This document shows, piece after piece, positions 9,308 to 18,551 of a DNA stretch of 64,000 nucleotides (position 1 is the stretch's first letter; each line of letters starts with the position of its first letter). This DNA is from Erwinia sp. E_sp_B01_1. GTDB taxonomy: Bacteria > Pseudomonadota > Gammaproteobacteria > Enterobacterales > Enterobacteriaceae. Location: positions 4,650,001 through 4,714,000 of the forward strand of contig NZ_CP142208.1 of NCBI RefSeq assembly GCF_036865545.1. The letters are read 5' to 3'. A program made the position numbers and the translations under genes. Below the pieces are notes generated by a model that had not been told where the DNA came from, did no database searches, and worked only from the letters and a program-made list of their open reading frames with translations.

Positions 9308-9771
9308 TATGCATCCTGTTGAGGTGCGGCGCCTTCGTTTGACTGCTGGAGATAGTTCATGAACAGCGCGTCAAAGTTCACTGGTGCCAGGTTGAGCTGC
9401 GGGAAGGTACCGCGAGAAACCAGGCTGGTGATGCATTCGCGGGCATACGGGAACAGAATGTTAGGGCAGTATGCACCCAGGCAATGCGCCATCTGGTTTC
9501 CATCGATACCAGAGACAGAGAAGATACCGGCTTGCTGAACTTCACACAGGAAGGCGGTCTCTTCACCAACGGTAGCCGTCACGGTTACGCGCAGAACGAC
9601 TTCATACACCTCGTCTGCCAGCTGGTTGGAGGCGGTATCCAGATCCAACTTCACTTCCGGTTCCCACTCTTTCTGGAAAACCTGAGGCGCATTTGGCGCT
9701 TCGAAGGAGACATCTTTGGTGTAAATACGTTGGATCTGGAAAGCCATCTCGGTGTTGTTTTGTTCTGACAT
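9307..9771 (-). CDS. secB: Protein-export chaperone SecB
   Basis: Cytosolic tetrameric chaperone that keeps preproteins unfolded and hands them to SecA. The 154 residues are one short of E. coli SecB. It begins [29 protein letters not shown], the family hallmark, and retains the SecA-contact region near QLADEVYEV and the LFPYARECI segment. It overlaps gpsA by one base. Upstream, where E. coli has grxC, only a 3' fragment of grxC remains, so secB is now about 140 bases from yibN. Confidence 0.97.
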   Translation of the reverse strand: MSEQNNTEMAFQIQRIYTKDVSFEAPNAPQVFQKEWEPEVKLDLDTASNQLADEVYEVVLRVTVTATVGEETAFLCEVQQAGIFSVSGIDGNQMAHCLGAYCPNILFPYARECITSLVSRGTFPQLNLAPVNFDALFMNYLQQSNEGAAPQQDA

Positions 9772-9821
9772 GTTACGTAATCCTATGGGTTAATAATCCG
9801 TTATTGCGCCACTTGCCCGTC

Positions 9822-9908
9822 TTATTTTAGTAGCGGGTCGGGGCGTTGTCTGCCCTCGGGCGCGACCAGGTCTTCACAGCCGGCAAATTGCTGTGCATCA
9901 AAATTCAG
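9822..9908 (-). pseudogene. grxC: grxC (glutaredoxin 3) remnant: last 28 codons only
   Basis: Directly after the yibN stop, another frame on the minus strand reads LNF, then DAQQFAGCEDLVAPEGRQRP, then DPLLK-stop. This aligns without gaps to the last 25 residues of E. coli glutaredoxin 3 (DAQHIGGCDDLYALDARGGL, then DPLLK). It lies precisely between yibN and secB, where grxC belongs. The first ~57 residues, with the CPYC active site and the start codon, are missing and no start is present, so this is a deletion scar. The alignment is from memory of the E. coli protein. The conserved GG of the C-terminal glutathione site is partly degraded. Confidence 0.85.
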
Positions 9909-9910
9909 TA

Positions 9911-10354
9911 TTATTTACCACGCACCAGCGGCAGGTTTTCGCCCGTCCAGCCAGATACGCCGTCTTTCAGCACATACACTTTTTCATAACCGGCAGCGTT
10001 GAGTTGCGCCGCTGGATCGGCTGCTGAGGTGCCATTGGCACAGACTACGATCACAGGTTGTGCTTTATACTTTTCTAACTCACCAAAGCTGCCTTTTTTG
10101 ATATCTGCAGCCAGAACATTAATTGCATTGGAAATATGGCCCTTACGATAGTCATCACGTCCACGTACATCGACTACCACGGCTTCTTCTTTATTAATTA
10201 AACGGGTTGCTTCACCACGGCTAATTGTTTTTACCTTGGAGAACATGCCCTTAACGGTGGTCACGATCACCAAAACCAGCAGGACAACCCACGCCAGACT
10301 AAGAATGGTATGGTTGCCTGCGAACTGCATAATATCTTGCATGAGGGGTAACAA
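9911..10354 (-). CDS. yibN: Membrane-anchored rhodanese-like protein YibN
   Basis: A single N-terminal membrane helix ([17 protein letters not shown], residues 18-34) is followed by a rhodanese domain (about 45-140). The presumed active Cys is in [11 protein letters not shown] near residue 103, with the [17 protein letters not shown]2A-like motif before it. Its physiological role is not established beyond a sulfurtransferase-type fold. It is 147 residues, like E. coli YibN (143). It is upstream of the grxC remnant and secB on the same strand, and divergent from envC. Confidence 0.92.
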   Translation of the reverse strand: MLPLMQDIMQFAGNHTILSLAWVVLLVLVIVTTVKGMFSKVKTISRGEATRLINKEEAVVVDVRGRDDYRKGHISNAINVLAADIKKGSFGELEKYKAQPVIVVCANGTSAADPAAQLNAAGYEKVYVLKDGVSGWTGENLPLVRGK

Positions 10355-10670
10355 CTCCCGAAAGGGTTAATAAGCGAAAACAAGGCTTCTGAGTATACCT
10401 GCCAGTGCTGTCATGTACAGTCGTGAAGCGGTCAGAGTTGCGTTTTCTGCGGCAGATTCCAAAAAATAATTGCCTTAAGTGTAAATCCCCGTGTCAGGGT
10501 GAGTTAGCGTTAATCCTGAGCGGTTATTTGTTGTGCAAGCCCTCCTTCTTTCCTGGGTGAAGATTCAGGCCTCACCGTCCTGTTACGGGCACCTCTGTCA
10601 CTACCGGAAATGCAAAACCGGGGAGGGATCGCTGGTAAGCTGCTGTTCATCGTGGAATAATCCTCGCCCT
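10355..10670. other. Intergenic region where gpmM would be expected
   Basis: This 316-base stretch separates divergent yibN and envC. In E. coli gpmM (about 514 codons) lies between them. I see no gpmM coding sequence or recognisable remnant here, only an open frame running into envC without similarity to anything I know. Promoters for yibN and envC should lie here, but no convincing -35/-10 pair could be picked. Confidence 0.6.
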
Positions 10671-11978
10671 ATGAGGGAAAAAGCGACAGTTTCACATCAA
10701 CGAACTCAGGATAACGGATCGGCCACAGGCGTTCTGTTGCGATCCCGTGCGTTCACCCTGTCTGCCAGCGTGCTCTGCGCAGGCCTTTTGCTGTCGCCTT
10801 TCGCCAGCTCCGCCGCCGACGATAACAAATCTCAGCTCTCCAGCCTGCAGCAGGATATCGCCGCCAAGGAGAAGAGCGTTAAGCTGCAAAAACAGCAGCG
10901 TGGTCAACTTCTTGCGCAGCTCACCAGCCAGGAAAAAATCATTGCTCAGGCGAGCCGGCAACTGCGCGAAACTCAAATTACCCTTACTGCACTGAACAAA
11001 GAGATTTCTGCCCTCACTGCGTCCATCAGCAAACTGCAGACTCAACAGGCCAGCCAGGAAAAACTGCTGGCTGAACAGCTTGATGCTGCTTTTCGTCAGG
11101 GACAGCATAGTGGTGTGCAACTGATCCTCAGCGGAGAAGAGAGCCAGCGCAGCGAACGCATTCTTGCCTACTTTGGTTACCTGAATGATGCCCGCCAGAA
11201 ATCCATTGATGACCTGAAAAAGACCCGCAGCGACCTCTCCTCGCAAAAAGCGGCCCTGGTGGATAAACAGGCACAGCAGAAATCCTTGTTGGATCAGCAA
11301 CAGGGGCAACAGCAAAAGCTGGAAGGTGCGCGTGTGGCGCGCAAAAAAACGCTGACCACCCTGGAATCCTCGCTGGAGAAAGATCAGGCACAGCTGGTCG
11401 ACATGCGGGAAAACGAAAGTCGCCTGCGTGACAAAATTGCGAAGGCTGAGCGGGAAGCCCGCGCCAGAGCTGAGAAAGAAGCGCGCGAAGCTGAACAGGT
11501 TCGTAAGCGGCAGGCCCAGGCGAAAAGCAAAGGCACTACCTACAAAACTACCGAAGGCGAACGCTCTCTTATGGCCCGTACTGGTGGCCTTGGCCGGCCT
11601 TCTGGCCAGGCTCTGTGGCCGGTGCGGGGCAGTATCGAACACCGCTTCGGTGAGCAACTTCAGGGAGAGCTTCGCTGGAAAGGCCTGGTGATTAACGCGC
11701 CGGAAGGCACCGAAGTGAAAGCCATCGCGGATGGCCGGGTTCTGATGGCTGACTGGCTCCAGGGCTATGGACTGGTAGTAGTGGTCGAGCACGGTAAAGG
11801 CGATATGAGCCTGTACGGCTATAACCAAAGCGCGTTAGTGAGCGTGGGAACCCAGGTCAGGGCAGGACAGCCCATTGCACTGGTCGGAACCAGTGGTGGC
11901 CGGGGCACGCCTTCACTCTATTTCGAAATCCGACGCCAGGGACAGGCCGTCAATCCACTTCCGTGGTTAGGAAAATAA
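10671..11978 (+). CDS. envC: Murein hydrolase activator EnvC
   Basis: Periplasmic septal protein that activates the amidases AmiA and AmiB during division. The start ATG at 10671 was chosen because it gives MREKA and a signal sequence (residues 26-48, cleavage near SSA-ADD); the open frame extends 46 codons upstream with no signal. Long coiled coils occupy about residues 50-290, then a degenerate LytM domain (310-435) including the conserved LQGELRWKG and YGLVVVVEHGKGDMSLYGYN blocks. The catalytic zinc ligands are absent, as in other EnvC proteins. At 435 residues it is slightly longer than E. coli (419). It is three bases before yibQ, so they form an operon. Confidence 0.95.
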   Translation: MREKATVSHQRTQDNGSATGVLLRSRAFTLSASVLCAGLLLSPFASSAADDNKSQLSSLQQDIAAKEKSVKLQKQQRGQLLAQLTSQEKIIAQASRQLRETQITLTALNKEISALTASISKLQTQQASQEKLLAEQLDAAFRQGQHSGVQLILSGEESQRSERILAYFGYLNDARQKSIDDLKKTRSDLSSQKAALVDKQAQQKSLLDQQQGQQQKLEGARVARKKTLTTLESSLEKDQAQLVDMRENESRLRDKIAKAEREARARAEKEAREAEQVRKRQAQAKSKGTTYKTTEGERSLMARTGGLGRPSGQALWPVRGSIEHRFGEQLQGELRWKGLVINAPEGTEVKAIADGRVLMADWLQGYGLVVVVEHGKGDMSLYGYNQSALVSVGTQVRAGQPIALVGTSGGRGTPSLYFEIRRQGQAVNPLPWLGK

Positions 11979-11981
11979 CTT

Positions 11982-12908
11982 TTGTCACAACTCCGCAAAC
12001 TCGGCGGCGTGCTGACAGGTCTGCTGATGGCCTGCTCGGCGCACGCCGGCAAACTCTCCATCGTCATTGATGATTTTGGCTACCGTCCGGCTCAGGAAAA
12101 TCAGGTGCTGCAAATGCCCCCGACTATTTCTGTTGCCGTCCTTCCTGACGCCCCACATGCCCGCGATATGGCTACCAAAGCGCATCAGCGTGGCCATGAA
12201 GTGCTGATCCATCTTCCTATGGCGCCGCTGAGCAAACAGCCGCTGGAAAAAGACACCCTGCGCCCTGATATGTCCAGCGCGGAAATCGAACGGATCATTC
12301 GTAAAGCGGTTGCTGATGTCCCTTACGCCGTTGGCCTGAATAACCACATGGGCAGCGCCATGACGTCCAGCCTGCCGGGAATGCAGAAAGTGATGCAGGT
12401 ACTGAATCACTACGACTTCTACTTCCTGGACAGCATGACTATCGGTAACAGCCAGTCCACCCGTGCCGCAGCCGGGACCAGCGTGAAAGTGATCAAACGT
12501 CGGGTCTTTCTGGACGACACGCAGAACGAAGCCGATATCCGGAAACAATTTACCCGTGCGGTACGTCTGGCCCAGCGTGATGGCTCTGCCATAGCCATTG
12601 GACACCCTCATCCCACGACGGTCCGGGTATTACAGCAGATGTTGCCGACCTTGCCTGCTGATATTACGCTGGTGCGTCCAAGCCAGTTACTCAATGAGCC
12701 CAACCACAAACCGCTGCCCGCGGGGAGCGAGCCAGCCAAACCCCGCAATCCATTCCGTGGCGTGCAGACCTGCCCGGTTGAGCTGAAGCCGGTTCCGGCA
12801 ATCCGTGCGCTGGATGTGGTGACAGAAAGCATCAGCGAAAGCGCTGGCATGCATTTTATCGAAACAAACTTTTCCGGGTTAAAGCTCACTATCGGGGCTA
12901 AACCTTAA
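11982..12908 (+). CDS. yibQ: Divergent polysaccharide deacetylase-family protein YibQ
   Basis: Periplasmic protein of the divergent polysaccharide deacetylase family (DUF610); its substrate is not known. The start is a TTG at 11982, nine bases after AGGA, and gives a signal peptide (residues 1-22, cleavage after AHA). Mature sequence begins GKLSIVIDDFGYRP with the family's Asp pair, followed by HLPMAPL, NNHMGSAMT, LDSMTIG and IGHPHP blocks. At 308 residues it is close to the 319 of E. coli YibQ. It lies three bases after envC, the conserved pair. Confidence 0.92.
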   Translation: MSQLRKLGGVLTGLLMACSAHAGKLSIVIDDFGYRPAQENQVLQMPPTISVAVLPDAPHARDMATKAHQRGHEVLIHLPMAPLSKQPLEKDTLRPDMSSAEIERIIRKAVADVPYAVGLNNHMGSAMTSSLPGMQKVMQVLNHYDFYFLDSMTIGNSQSTRAAAGTSVKVIKRRVFLDDTQNEADIRKQFTRAVRLAQRDGSAIAIGHPHPTTVRVLQQMLPTLPADITLVRPSQLLNEPNHKPLPAGSEPAKPRNPFRGVQTCPVELKPVPAIRALDVVTESISESAGMHFIETNFSGLKLTIGAKP

Positions 12909-12963
12909 TATCACCGCTTCGCCCTGAGCGTTCAGGGCGCAGGTTAATTGGGTCGCTAGCCGC

Positions 12964-14196
12964 ATGGCAAATCAGAAAAAAATTCTGTTGCTGGACACAG
13001 GGAACGAATGGGGTGGCGGCACTAACAGCCTGCTTGAACTTCTGAAGCGTATTGATCGTCAACAGTTCGATATCCTTTGCTGCTTTTACCATAATTACCG
13101 CCGCGGTCAGGGTGATTCGATTGCGGATGTGCTGGCTTCACTGGGCATCCCGGTGATGTTTATACATCAGCGCAGGCAGCCTCGCTGGGCAAAAATATTG
13201 AAAGAGCTGCTGAGATCGCTGGTGTTCTTTCACCGGCCTTTGCGGCTGAAAGCCACCCGCTGGGTTGATACGCTCTGGCGTATAAAGCCGAATGCCAGGC
13301 AAATCCGCCAGACGCTTCTAAGCCATAACTGCGATTTGCTGTATATGAATAATCAGCCCGGTTCTAATGCAGAAGGCTACCTGGCCGCAGAGGGATTGCC
13401 AGTGACGGTGGTCCAGCATTGCCGGATTGAGCCTGTTCTGAACCGCGATCTGGTGAATATGGTCAACCAGCGCGGTGATGCGGTTATCGCCGTATCGAAT
13501 GGCGTTCGGGATGTGCTGCTGGCAAATGGTGTGGCGGCGGAAAAATGTTTTACCGTGTTCAACGCTATCGACATCTGGCAGCCGCTGCCTTCCCGCGAAT
13601 TGATGCGCAGGCAGTTACTGGATACGGCTGATGACACCTTTGTCTTCGGCAGTATTGGCTCGCTGATCCCACGCAAATCGAACCACCATATTTTGCAGGC
13701 ACTGGAAAAATTTGCCGCGGCATTTCCGCAGGCCAGATGGAAAATGGTGATCCTGGGTGAAGGTCCGGAGCACGAGGCCTTACAACGCCAGGCTAAGCAG
13801 GCCGGAATCGCCGATCGCGTTATTTTCACCGGTTTTCGTCACAATGCGCTGGAGTATCTCGCCGCCTTTGATGTGTTTATTCTGGCTTCAAAAAGCGAGG
13901 GGTTACCCCGTGTGGTACTGGAAGCCATGCTGCTGAATACAGCAGTAATTGGTTCCAGAGTGACCGGGACGGCTGAACTTATTGCGCAGGATATCACAGG
14001 GCTTTTGTTCGATTATGGCGACACAGAGGCGTTGTCTGAAAGAATGAAGACATTGTATCTTGATGCGGATAAACGCAACAGACTGCTGCAACAGGCTAAC
14101 GCCAACGTTAAAGCGCACTATGCTATTGAGCATTATGTCGCTGGCGTGGAAACTATTCTAAAAAATGCGTCTCATGGAAACTCTTCGCATGTTTGA
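12964..14196 (+). CDS. GT4-family glycosyltransferase, likely envelope polysaccharide
   Basis: A GT-B fold glycosyltransferase of family 4. The N-terminal glycine-rich loop DTGNEWGGGTNSLLELLKR is at residues 11-29, and the C-terminal donor domain has VFGSIGSLIPRKSNHHI (near 230), ILGEGPEHEAL and the family motif SEGLPRVVLEAM near 317-328. Length is 410 residues. Donor and acceptor cannot be told from sequence. It lies after yibQ and overlaps the next gene by eight bases, so the two likely function together; tdh-kbl and the LPS core locus follow, suggesting LPS core or surface glycan work. There is no strong Shine-Dalgarno before the ATG. Confidence 0.8.
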   Translation: MANQKKILLLDTGNEWGGGTNSLLELLKRIDRQQFDILCCFYHNYRRGQGDSIADVLASLGIPVMFIHQRRQPRWAKILKELLRSLVFFHRPLRLKATRWVDTLWRIKPNARQIRQTLLSHNCDLLYMNNQPGSNAEGYLAAEGLPVTVVQHCRIEPVLNRDLVNMVNQRGDAVIAVSNGVRDVLLANGVAAEKCFTVFNAIDIWQPLPSRELMRRQLLDTADDTFVFGSIGSLIPRKSNHHILQALEKFAAAFPQARWKMVILGEGPEHEALQRQAKQAGIADRVIFTGFRHNALEYLAAFDVFILASKSEGLPRVVLEAMLLNTAVIGSRVTGTAELIAQDITGLLFDYGDTEALSERMKTLYLDADKRNRLLQQANANVKAHYAIEHYVAGVETILKNASHGNSSHV

Positions 14197-15097
14197 ATTC
14201 TTAAAACCTCAGTTTCGTTATATTCGTTCCCGACACAATCTCTCTTACCAGCAAAAAGCGGTGCAGGGATCGATTCCGGTCACCTCAATCGTTATCCCCT
14301 GTACCGGGGCTGATTTTGTGGAAGAAGCAAAATTGAGTGCACTGTTTGCTTCCCGCTTTGCACAGGATGCAGAAGAGATTGTGATAGTCTCCGACCAGAG
14401 TGCGGAGCAGTTTGGTCAGCTTCCTGCTAAAACCCGGGTAGTGACGCTCGAAGTACCGATGCGGGAAGAAAACTATCGCTATAAGCAAATTTATCGCAGC
14501 CGGTTAATCAAGATGCAGGCACCTTTGCAGGCAAAGACAGACGGAATTTTGATGATCGATTCCGATCTGAACCTGCTGCAAATGCCTGAAATCAGAATGC
14601 ATCATGGCCATATCTACTCCAGCTTCCGCCAGGGCAAAATGATTGCCAAACTGGCGAAAGCCCCTGAAAAGAATCGCCCGGCCTATTACCGTACCACCGT
14701 CCGTCCGTTCATTGTGGATCATGTCAACGGTGCGTTTCTGGCCGCCACCCGGCAGACCTGGAAACGTATATGTCCACTCTGGCTGACGCTGTTCCAGGAC
14801 ACCTGGGAGCTGATGGATGACTCTCAGCCGCCGACCGATCAGTTACCTTTGGCAGCCCTGCTGGATATGCTCGATTTGCATACGGTCAATCTGGGAGACT
14901 GGATGAACTGGCCGGTTTCCAAAAAGATTGGTGGCAGCACGGCGGTAGTTCCGAAAGAAGTGGTGGGCGCTCACGGCGGCTTTCCACTGTCGGAGTGGCA
15001 AAAGTACCTCGACTCCGCGGATACACCGCTGACGTTCAAAGGCCAGGACTACACCCGTAAAGTGCGTTATCTGACGGATGCTGAAAAGCAGAAATAA
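14189..15097 (+). CDS. Putative sugar transferase-like protein, role unknown
   Basis: I do not recognise a named family. The start at 14189 (MFEFLKPQFRY) overlaps the upstream glycosyltransferase by eight bases; two ATGs at 14165 and 14174 are alternatives. The N-terminal half resembles a GT-A nucleotide-sugar fold: TSIVIPCTGADFVEE (near 33-47), EEIVIVSDQSAEQ and a DxD-type motif DGILMIDSDLNLL near 120-132. The C-terminal half has VNGAFLAATRQTW and a conserved-looking PPTDQLPLA. With 302 residues it could be a transferase acting with the preceding gene. A capsular or LPS decoration role is inferred from context only. Confidence 0.6.
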   Translation: MFEFLKPQFRYIRSRHNLSYQQKAVQGSIPVTSIVIPCTGADFVEEAKLSALFASRFAQDAEEIVIVSDQSAEQFGQLPAKTRVVTLEVPMREENYRYKQIYRSRLIKMQAPLQAKTDGILMIDSDLNLLQMPEIRMHHGHIYSSFRQGKMIAKLAKAPEKNRPAYYRTTVRPFIVDHVNGAFLAATRQTWKRICPLWLTLFQDTWELMDDSQPPTDQLPLAALLDMLDLHTVNLGDWMNWPVSKKIGGSTAVVPKEVVGAHGGFPLSEWQKYLDSADTPLTFKGQDYTRKVRYLTDAEKQK

Positions 15098-15138
15098 CGT
15101 GGCGGGATCGGGGCCGGCGTCACACCGACCCCGACGTT

Positions 15139-16167
15139 TTACGACCAGTTCAGAATTACCTTACCGGACTGACCTGAACGCATCTGGTCAAAGCCTGCCT
15201 GAAAATCGTCAATGCTGAAATGATGGGTAATCACCGGCGTGATATCCAGTCCTGACTGGATCAGCGCGGCCATCTTATACCAGGTTTCAAACATTTCCCG
15301 CCCATAGATACCCTTAATAAACAGCCCCTTGAAGATTACCTGATTCCAGTCAATCGACATCTCAGCAGGCGGGATACCTAACAGCGCAATCCGGCCACCA
15401 TTGTTCATTACGCTCAGCAGGCTGCGAAAAGCCGCTGGCGCACCGGACATCTCCAGACCGACATCAAAGCCTTCCGTCATACCCAGTTCGTGCATCACCG
15501 TATCCAGCTTCTCTGTAGCAACGTTTACCGCCCGGGTCACCCCCATTTTACGTGCCAGGGCCAGGCGGTATTCGTTCACATCGGTGATAACAACATGCCT
15601 TGCACCAACATGGCGACAAATGGCTGCGGCCATGATGCCAATCGGGCCAGCGCCCGAAATCAGGACATCTTCTCCGACCAGGTCAAAAGAGAGTGCCGTA
15701 TGGACTGCGTTGCCGAAAGGATCGAAGATTGCCGCCAAATCATCAGAAATGTTATCCGGGATGCGGAAGGCATTAAATGCCGGTATGACCAGGTATTCCG
15801 CAAAACACCCCTGGCGGTTTACCCCTACTCCCACGGTATTCCGGCAGAGATGCGTCCGGCCTGCACGGCAGTTCCTGCAATGTCCGCAGGTGATATGCCC
15901 TTCACCGGAAACCCTGTCGCCCAACGAAAATCCTTTAACCTCCTGCCCGATGCCGACCACTTCACCCACATATTCATGCCCGGTGATCATCGGGACCGGG
16001 ATCGTTTTCTGCGACCATTCATCCCAGTTATAGATATGCACATCAGTACCGCAAATCGCCGTCTTACGGATCTTAATCAACAAATCGTTGTGCCCTGGCT
16101 CCGGAACGGGGGCATCCTGCACCATCCAGATCCCTTCTTCTGCCCGCAGTTTTGCTAACGCTTTCAT
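15139..16167 (-). CDS. tdh: L-threonine 3-dehydrogenase
   Basis: Oxidises threonine to 2-amino-3-oxobutyrate with NAD+. Zinc-dependent MDR family: the catalytic-zinc Cys is in [11 protein letters not shown] (residue 38), GHEYVGEV follows, and the structural-zinc cysteines are in [15 protein letters not shown] (near 93-107). The NAD loop [11 protein letters not shown] is near 175-185. The 342 residues match E. coli Tdh (341). It lies 11 bases after kbl, so kbl-tdh is an operon; in E. coli it is Lrp-controlled. The next locus on the plus side, hldD, is divergent, as in E. coli. Confidence 0.98.
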   Translation of the reverse strand: MKALAKLRAEEGIWMVQDAPVPEPGHNDLLIKIRKTAICGTDVHIYNWDEWSQKTIPVPMITGHEYVGEVVGIGQEVKGFSLGDRVSGEGHITCGHCRNCRAGRTHLCRNTVGVGVNRQGCFAEYLVIPAFNAFRIPDNISDDLAAIFDPFGNAVHTALSFDLVGEDVLISGAGPIGIMAAAICRHVGARHVVITDVNEYRLALARKMGVTRAVNVATEKLDTVMHELGMTEGFDVGLEMSGAPAAFRSLLSVMNNGGRIALLGIPPAEMSIDWNQVIFKGLFIKGIYGREMFETWYKMAALIQSGLDITPVITHHFSIDDFQAGFDQMRSGQSGKVILNWS

Positions 16168-16178
16168 GACGACTCCTT

Positions 16179-17375
16179 TCAGGCAATGACGCCCAGTTTC
16201 CTGCCAATCCGGCTGAAGGCTTCTACCGCATGCACCAGCTGCTCATGGCTGTGTCCGGCAGAAATTTGCGTGCGGATCCTTGCCTGGCCTTTGGGCACAA
16301 CCGGATAGAAGAAACCGGTCACATAGATGCCTTCCTGTTGAAGAAGACGGGAGAATTCCTGAGCCACCCGCGCTTCTCCCAGCATCACCGGAATAATGGC
16401 GTGATCGGCTCCTGCCAGGGTAAAGCCAGCGTTGGTCATCTCCTTACGGAAAAATGCCGCGTTATCCCACAGACGCTGACGCAGGCCATCGCCCTCGGTC
16501 AGCATATCCAGTACCCGCAACGAAGCCGCGACAATAGCCGGGGCCAGGGAATTGGAAAACAGATAGGGACGGGAACGCTGACGAAGCCACTCAATCACCT
16601 CCTTTTTGGCTGCGGTGTAACCGCCAGATGCGCCGCCTAACGCCTTGCCCAGCGTGCCGGTAATGATGTCGACACGGCCCATCACCTCGCAATATTCATG
16701 GGTTCCACGGCCACCTGCCCCGACAAATCCCACGGCATGAGAATCATCCACCATCACCAGCGCGCCATAGCGATCCGCCAGGTCGCAGATCCCCCTGAGA
16801 TTGGCAATCACCCCGTCCATAGAAAAAACGCCATCGGTGGCAATCATGATATGCCTGGCCCCTGCGGCTTTCGCTTCTTCTAACCGTGCCTCAAGTTCAG
16901 TCATGTCGTTGTTGGCATACCGATAGCGTTTAGCTTTGCAAAGCCTGACGCCGTCAATAATTGAGGCATGGTTCAGCGCATCAGAGATGATGGCATCTTC
17001 AGCCGAAAACAGCGTTTCGAACAGGCCGCCGTTGGCATCAAAACAGGAGGAATAGAGGATGGCGTCCTCCATCCCCAGAAAGTCGGCCAGCTTTTTTTCC
17101 AGCGTTTTATGGCTGTCCTGCGTGCCACAAATAAACCGTACGGAAGCCATGCCAAATCCGTGACTCTCCATCCCCTCTTTAGCTGCGGCTATAAGCGCAG
17201 GATGATTGGCCAGACCGAGGTAGTTATTAGCACAGAAGTTAATGGCTTTCCCGCCCCCTTCCAGCTGAATTTCGGCCTGCTGGGCTGAGGTGATTAAGCG
17301 CTCTGTTTTAAACAGCCCCTCGTCCTCAATTTCCCGTAATTGTTGCGTAAGCTGTTGATAAAAAGGCGATGACAT
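16179..17375 (-). CDS. kbl: 2-amino-3-ketobutyrate CoA ligase (glycine C-acetyltransferase)
   Basis: PLP enzyme that cleaves 2-amino-3-oxobutyrate with CoA to glycine and acetyl-CoA, the second step of threonine catabolism. The 398 residues equal E. coli Kbl. The PLP lysine is in [16 protein letters not shown] near 244, with [10 protein letters not shown] before it and the [12 protein letters not shown] segment near 48-59. It is first in the kbl-tdh operon and divergent from hldD across a 231-base region. Confidence 0.98.
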   Translation of the reverse strand: MSSPFYQQLTQQLREIEDEGLFKTERLITSAQQAEIQLEGGGKAINFCANNYLGLANHPALIAAAKEGMESHGFGMASVRFICGTQDSHKTLEKKLADFLGMEDAILYSSCFDANGGLFETLFSAEDAIISDALNHASIIDGVRLCKAKRYRYANNDMTELEARLEEAKAAGARHIMIATDGVFSMDGVIANLRGICDLADRYGALVMVDDSHAVGFVGAGGRGTHEYCEVMGRVDIITGTLGKALGGASGGYTAAKKEVIEWLRQRSRPYLFSNSLAPAIVAASLRVLDMLTEGDGLRQRLWDNAAFFRKEMTNAGFTLAGADHAIIPVMLGEARVAQEFSRLLQQEGIYVTGFFYPVVPKGQARIRTQISAGHSHEQLVHAVEAFSRIGRKLGVIA

Positions 17376-17563
17376 TTTTATTCTCCGAAACAGGCTGGGT
17401 TGCGGAACATCTTACTTAAGGTGGGAAGAAGGGACGAGGATACAGATCCTGTAGTGTGATTTTCGCAGCATAATTAACGCCATTTACCCACAATTACATT
17501 CCGTTACGGAGTCATCTGGCTGTCTGCTGCTTAATGAGATGTTATGATAATAAGCATTAGCGT

Positions 17564-17582
17564 GTGAAACCTCCTGTTTCAC
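17564..17582 (+). promoter_or_regulatory. Hairpin in the hldD leader
   Basis: GTGAAAC-CTCCT-GTTTCAC forms a perfect 7-bp stem 25 bases before the hldD ATG. A TATGATAAT sequence just upstream (17544-17552) could be its -10 box. E. coli hldD has a heat-shock promoter; I could not identify a convincing sigma-32 box here. Confidence 0.35.
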
Positions 17583-17606
17583 CCTCCTCTTTAAAGGTTA
17601 AAGCTC

Positions 17607-18539
17607 ATGATTATCGTCACCGGCGGCGCAGGTTTTATCGGTAGCAACATTATCAAAGCGCTGAATGACAAAGGCCATACCGATATCCTGGTGGTCGACA
17701 ACCTGAAAGACGGCACCAAATTCGCCAACCTGGTGGATTTGAACGTGGCCGATTACATGGATAAAGAAGACTTCCTGATCAGCATCCTGGCCGATGAAGA
17801 TTTCGGCGATGTTGAAGCAATTTTCCATGAAGGTGCCTGCTCATCCACTACCGAGTGGGATGGCAAGTACATGATGGATAACAACTATCAGTACTCTAAA
17901 GAGCTGCTGCATTACTGCCTGGAACATGAAATTCCCTTCCTGTATGCCTCTTCTGCCGCTACCTACGGTGGACGTAACGACAACTTTATCGAAGAGCGTC
18001 AGTACGAAGAGCCGCTAAACGTATACGGCTATTCCAAAATGCTGTTCGACCATTATGTTCGTCAGATTTTGCCTGAAGCGGGTTCGCAGGTTTGTGGTTT
18101 CCGCTATTTCAACGTTTACGGGCCGCGTGAAGGCCATAAAGGCAGCATGGCCAGCGTGGCGTTTCACCTGAATACCCAGTTGAATAATGGTGAAAATCCA
18201 AAGCTGTTCGAAGGCAGTGACAGCTTCAAGCGTGACTTCATCTACGTGGAAGATGTCGCTGCAGTTAACCTGTGGTTCTGGGAAAACAACGTTTCTGGCA
18301 TCTTTAACTGCGGAACCGGACGTGCCGAATCTTTCCAGGAAGTGGCTGATGCAGCGCTGAACTTCCACCAGAAAGGCGAGATTGAGTACATTCCTTTCCC
18401 GGAAAAACTGAAAGGCCGTTATCAGGCTTACACCCTGGCCGATCAGACCAAACTGCGCGCTGCGGGCTATGACAAGCCGTTCAAAACCGTGGCTGAAGGC
18501 GTGGCTGAATATATGGCATGGCTGAACCGTAAGGCGTAA
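17607..18539 (+). CDS. hldD: ADP-L-glycero-D-manno-heptose 6-epimerase
   Basis: Last step in making ADP-L-glycero-D-manno-heptose, the donor for LPS inner-core heptoses. An SDR-family epimerase of 310 residues, the E. coli length. The NADP loop [10 protein letters not shown] is at residues 6-15, the catalytic Ser/Thr region YASSAATYG near 113-121 and YGYSKML (Tyr/Lys) near 140-146. It heads a tight run with waaF and waaC, which use its product. Known aliases are rfaD and waaD. Confidence 0.98.
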   Translation: MIIVTGGAGFIGSNIIKALNDKGHTDILVVDNLKDGTKFANLVDLNVADYMDKEDFLISILADEDFGDVEAIFHEGACSSTTEWDGKYMMDNNYQYSKELLHYCLEHEIPFLYASSAATYGGRNDNFIEERQYEEPLNVYGYSKMLFDHYVRQILPEAGSQVCGFRYFNVYGPREGHKGSMASVAFHLNTQLNNGENPKLFEGSDSFKRDFIYVEDVAAVNLWFWENNVSGIFNCGTGRAESFQEVADAALNFHQKGEIEYIPFPEKLKGRYQAYTLADQTKLRAAGYDKPFKTVAEGVAEYMAWLNRKA

Positions 18540-18551
18540 CGAGGCCCGGTA

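Noticed and set aside
10692..11828. 378-codon open frame antisense to envC
   Set aside because: It mirrors the envC coiled-coil region, has no family features, and envC is certain.
12920..12939. 8-bp hairpin after yibQ as a terminator
   Set aside because: The stem CGCCCTGA/TCAGGGCG is real but no T-run follows; read-through into the GT4 gene is likely.
14941..14948. GGCGGTAG ops-like element for RfaH
   Set aside because: It lies inside a coding region and lacks the rest of the ops/JUMPstart context.
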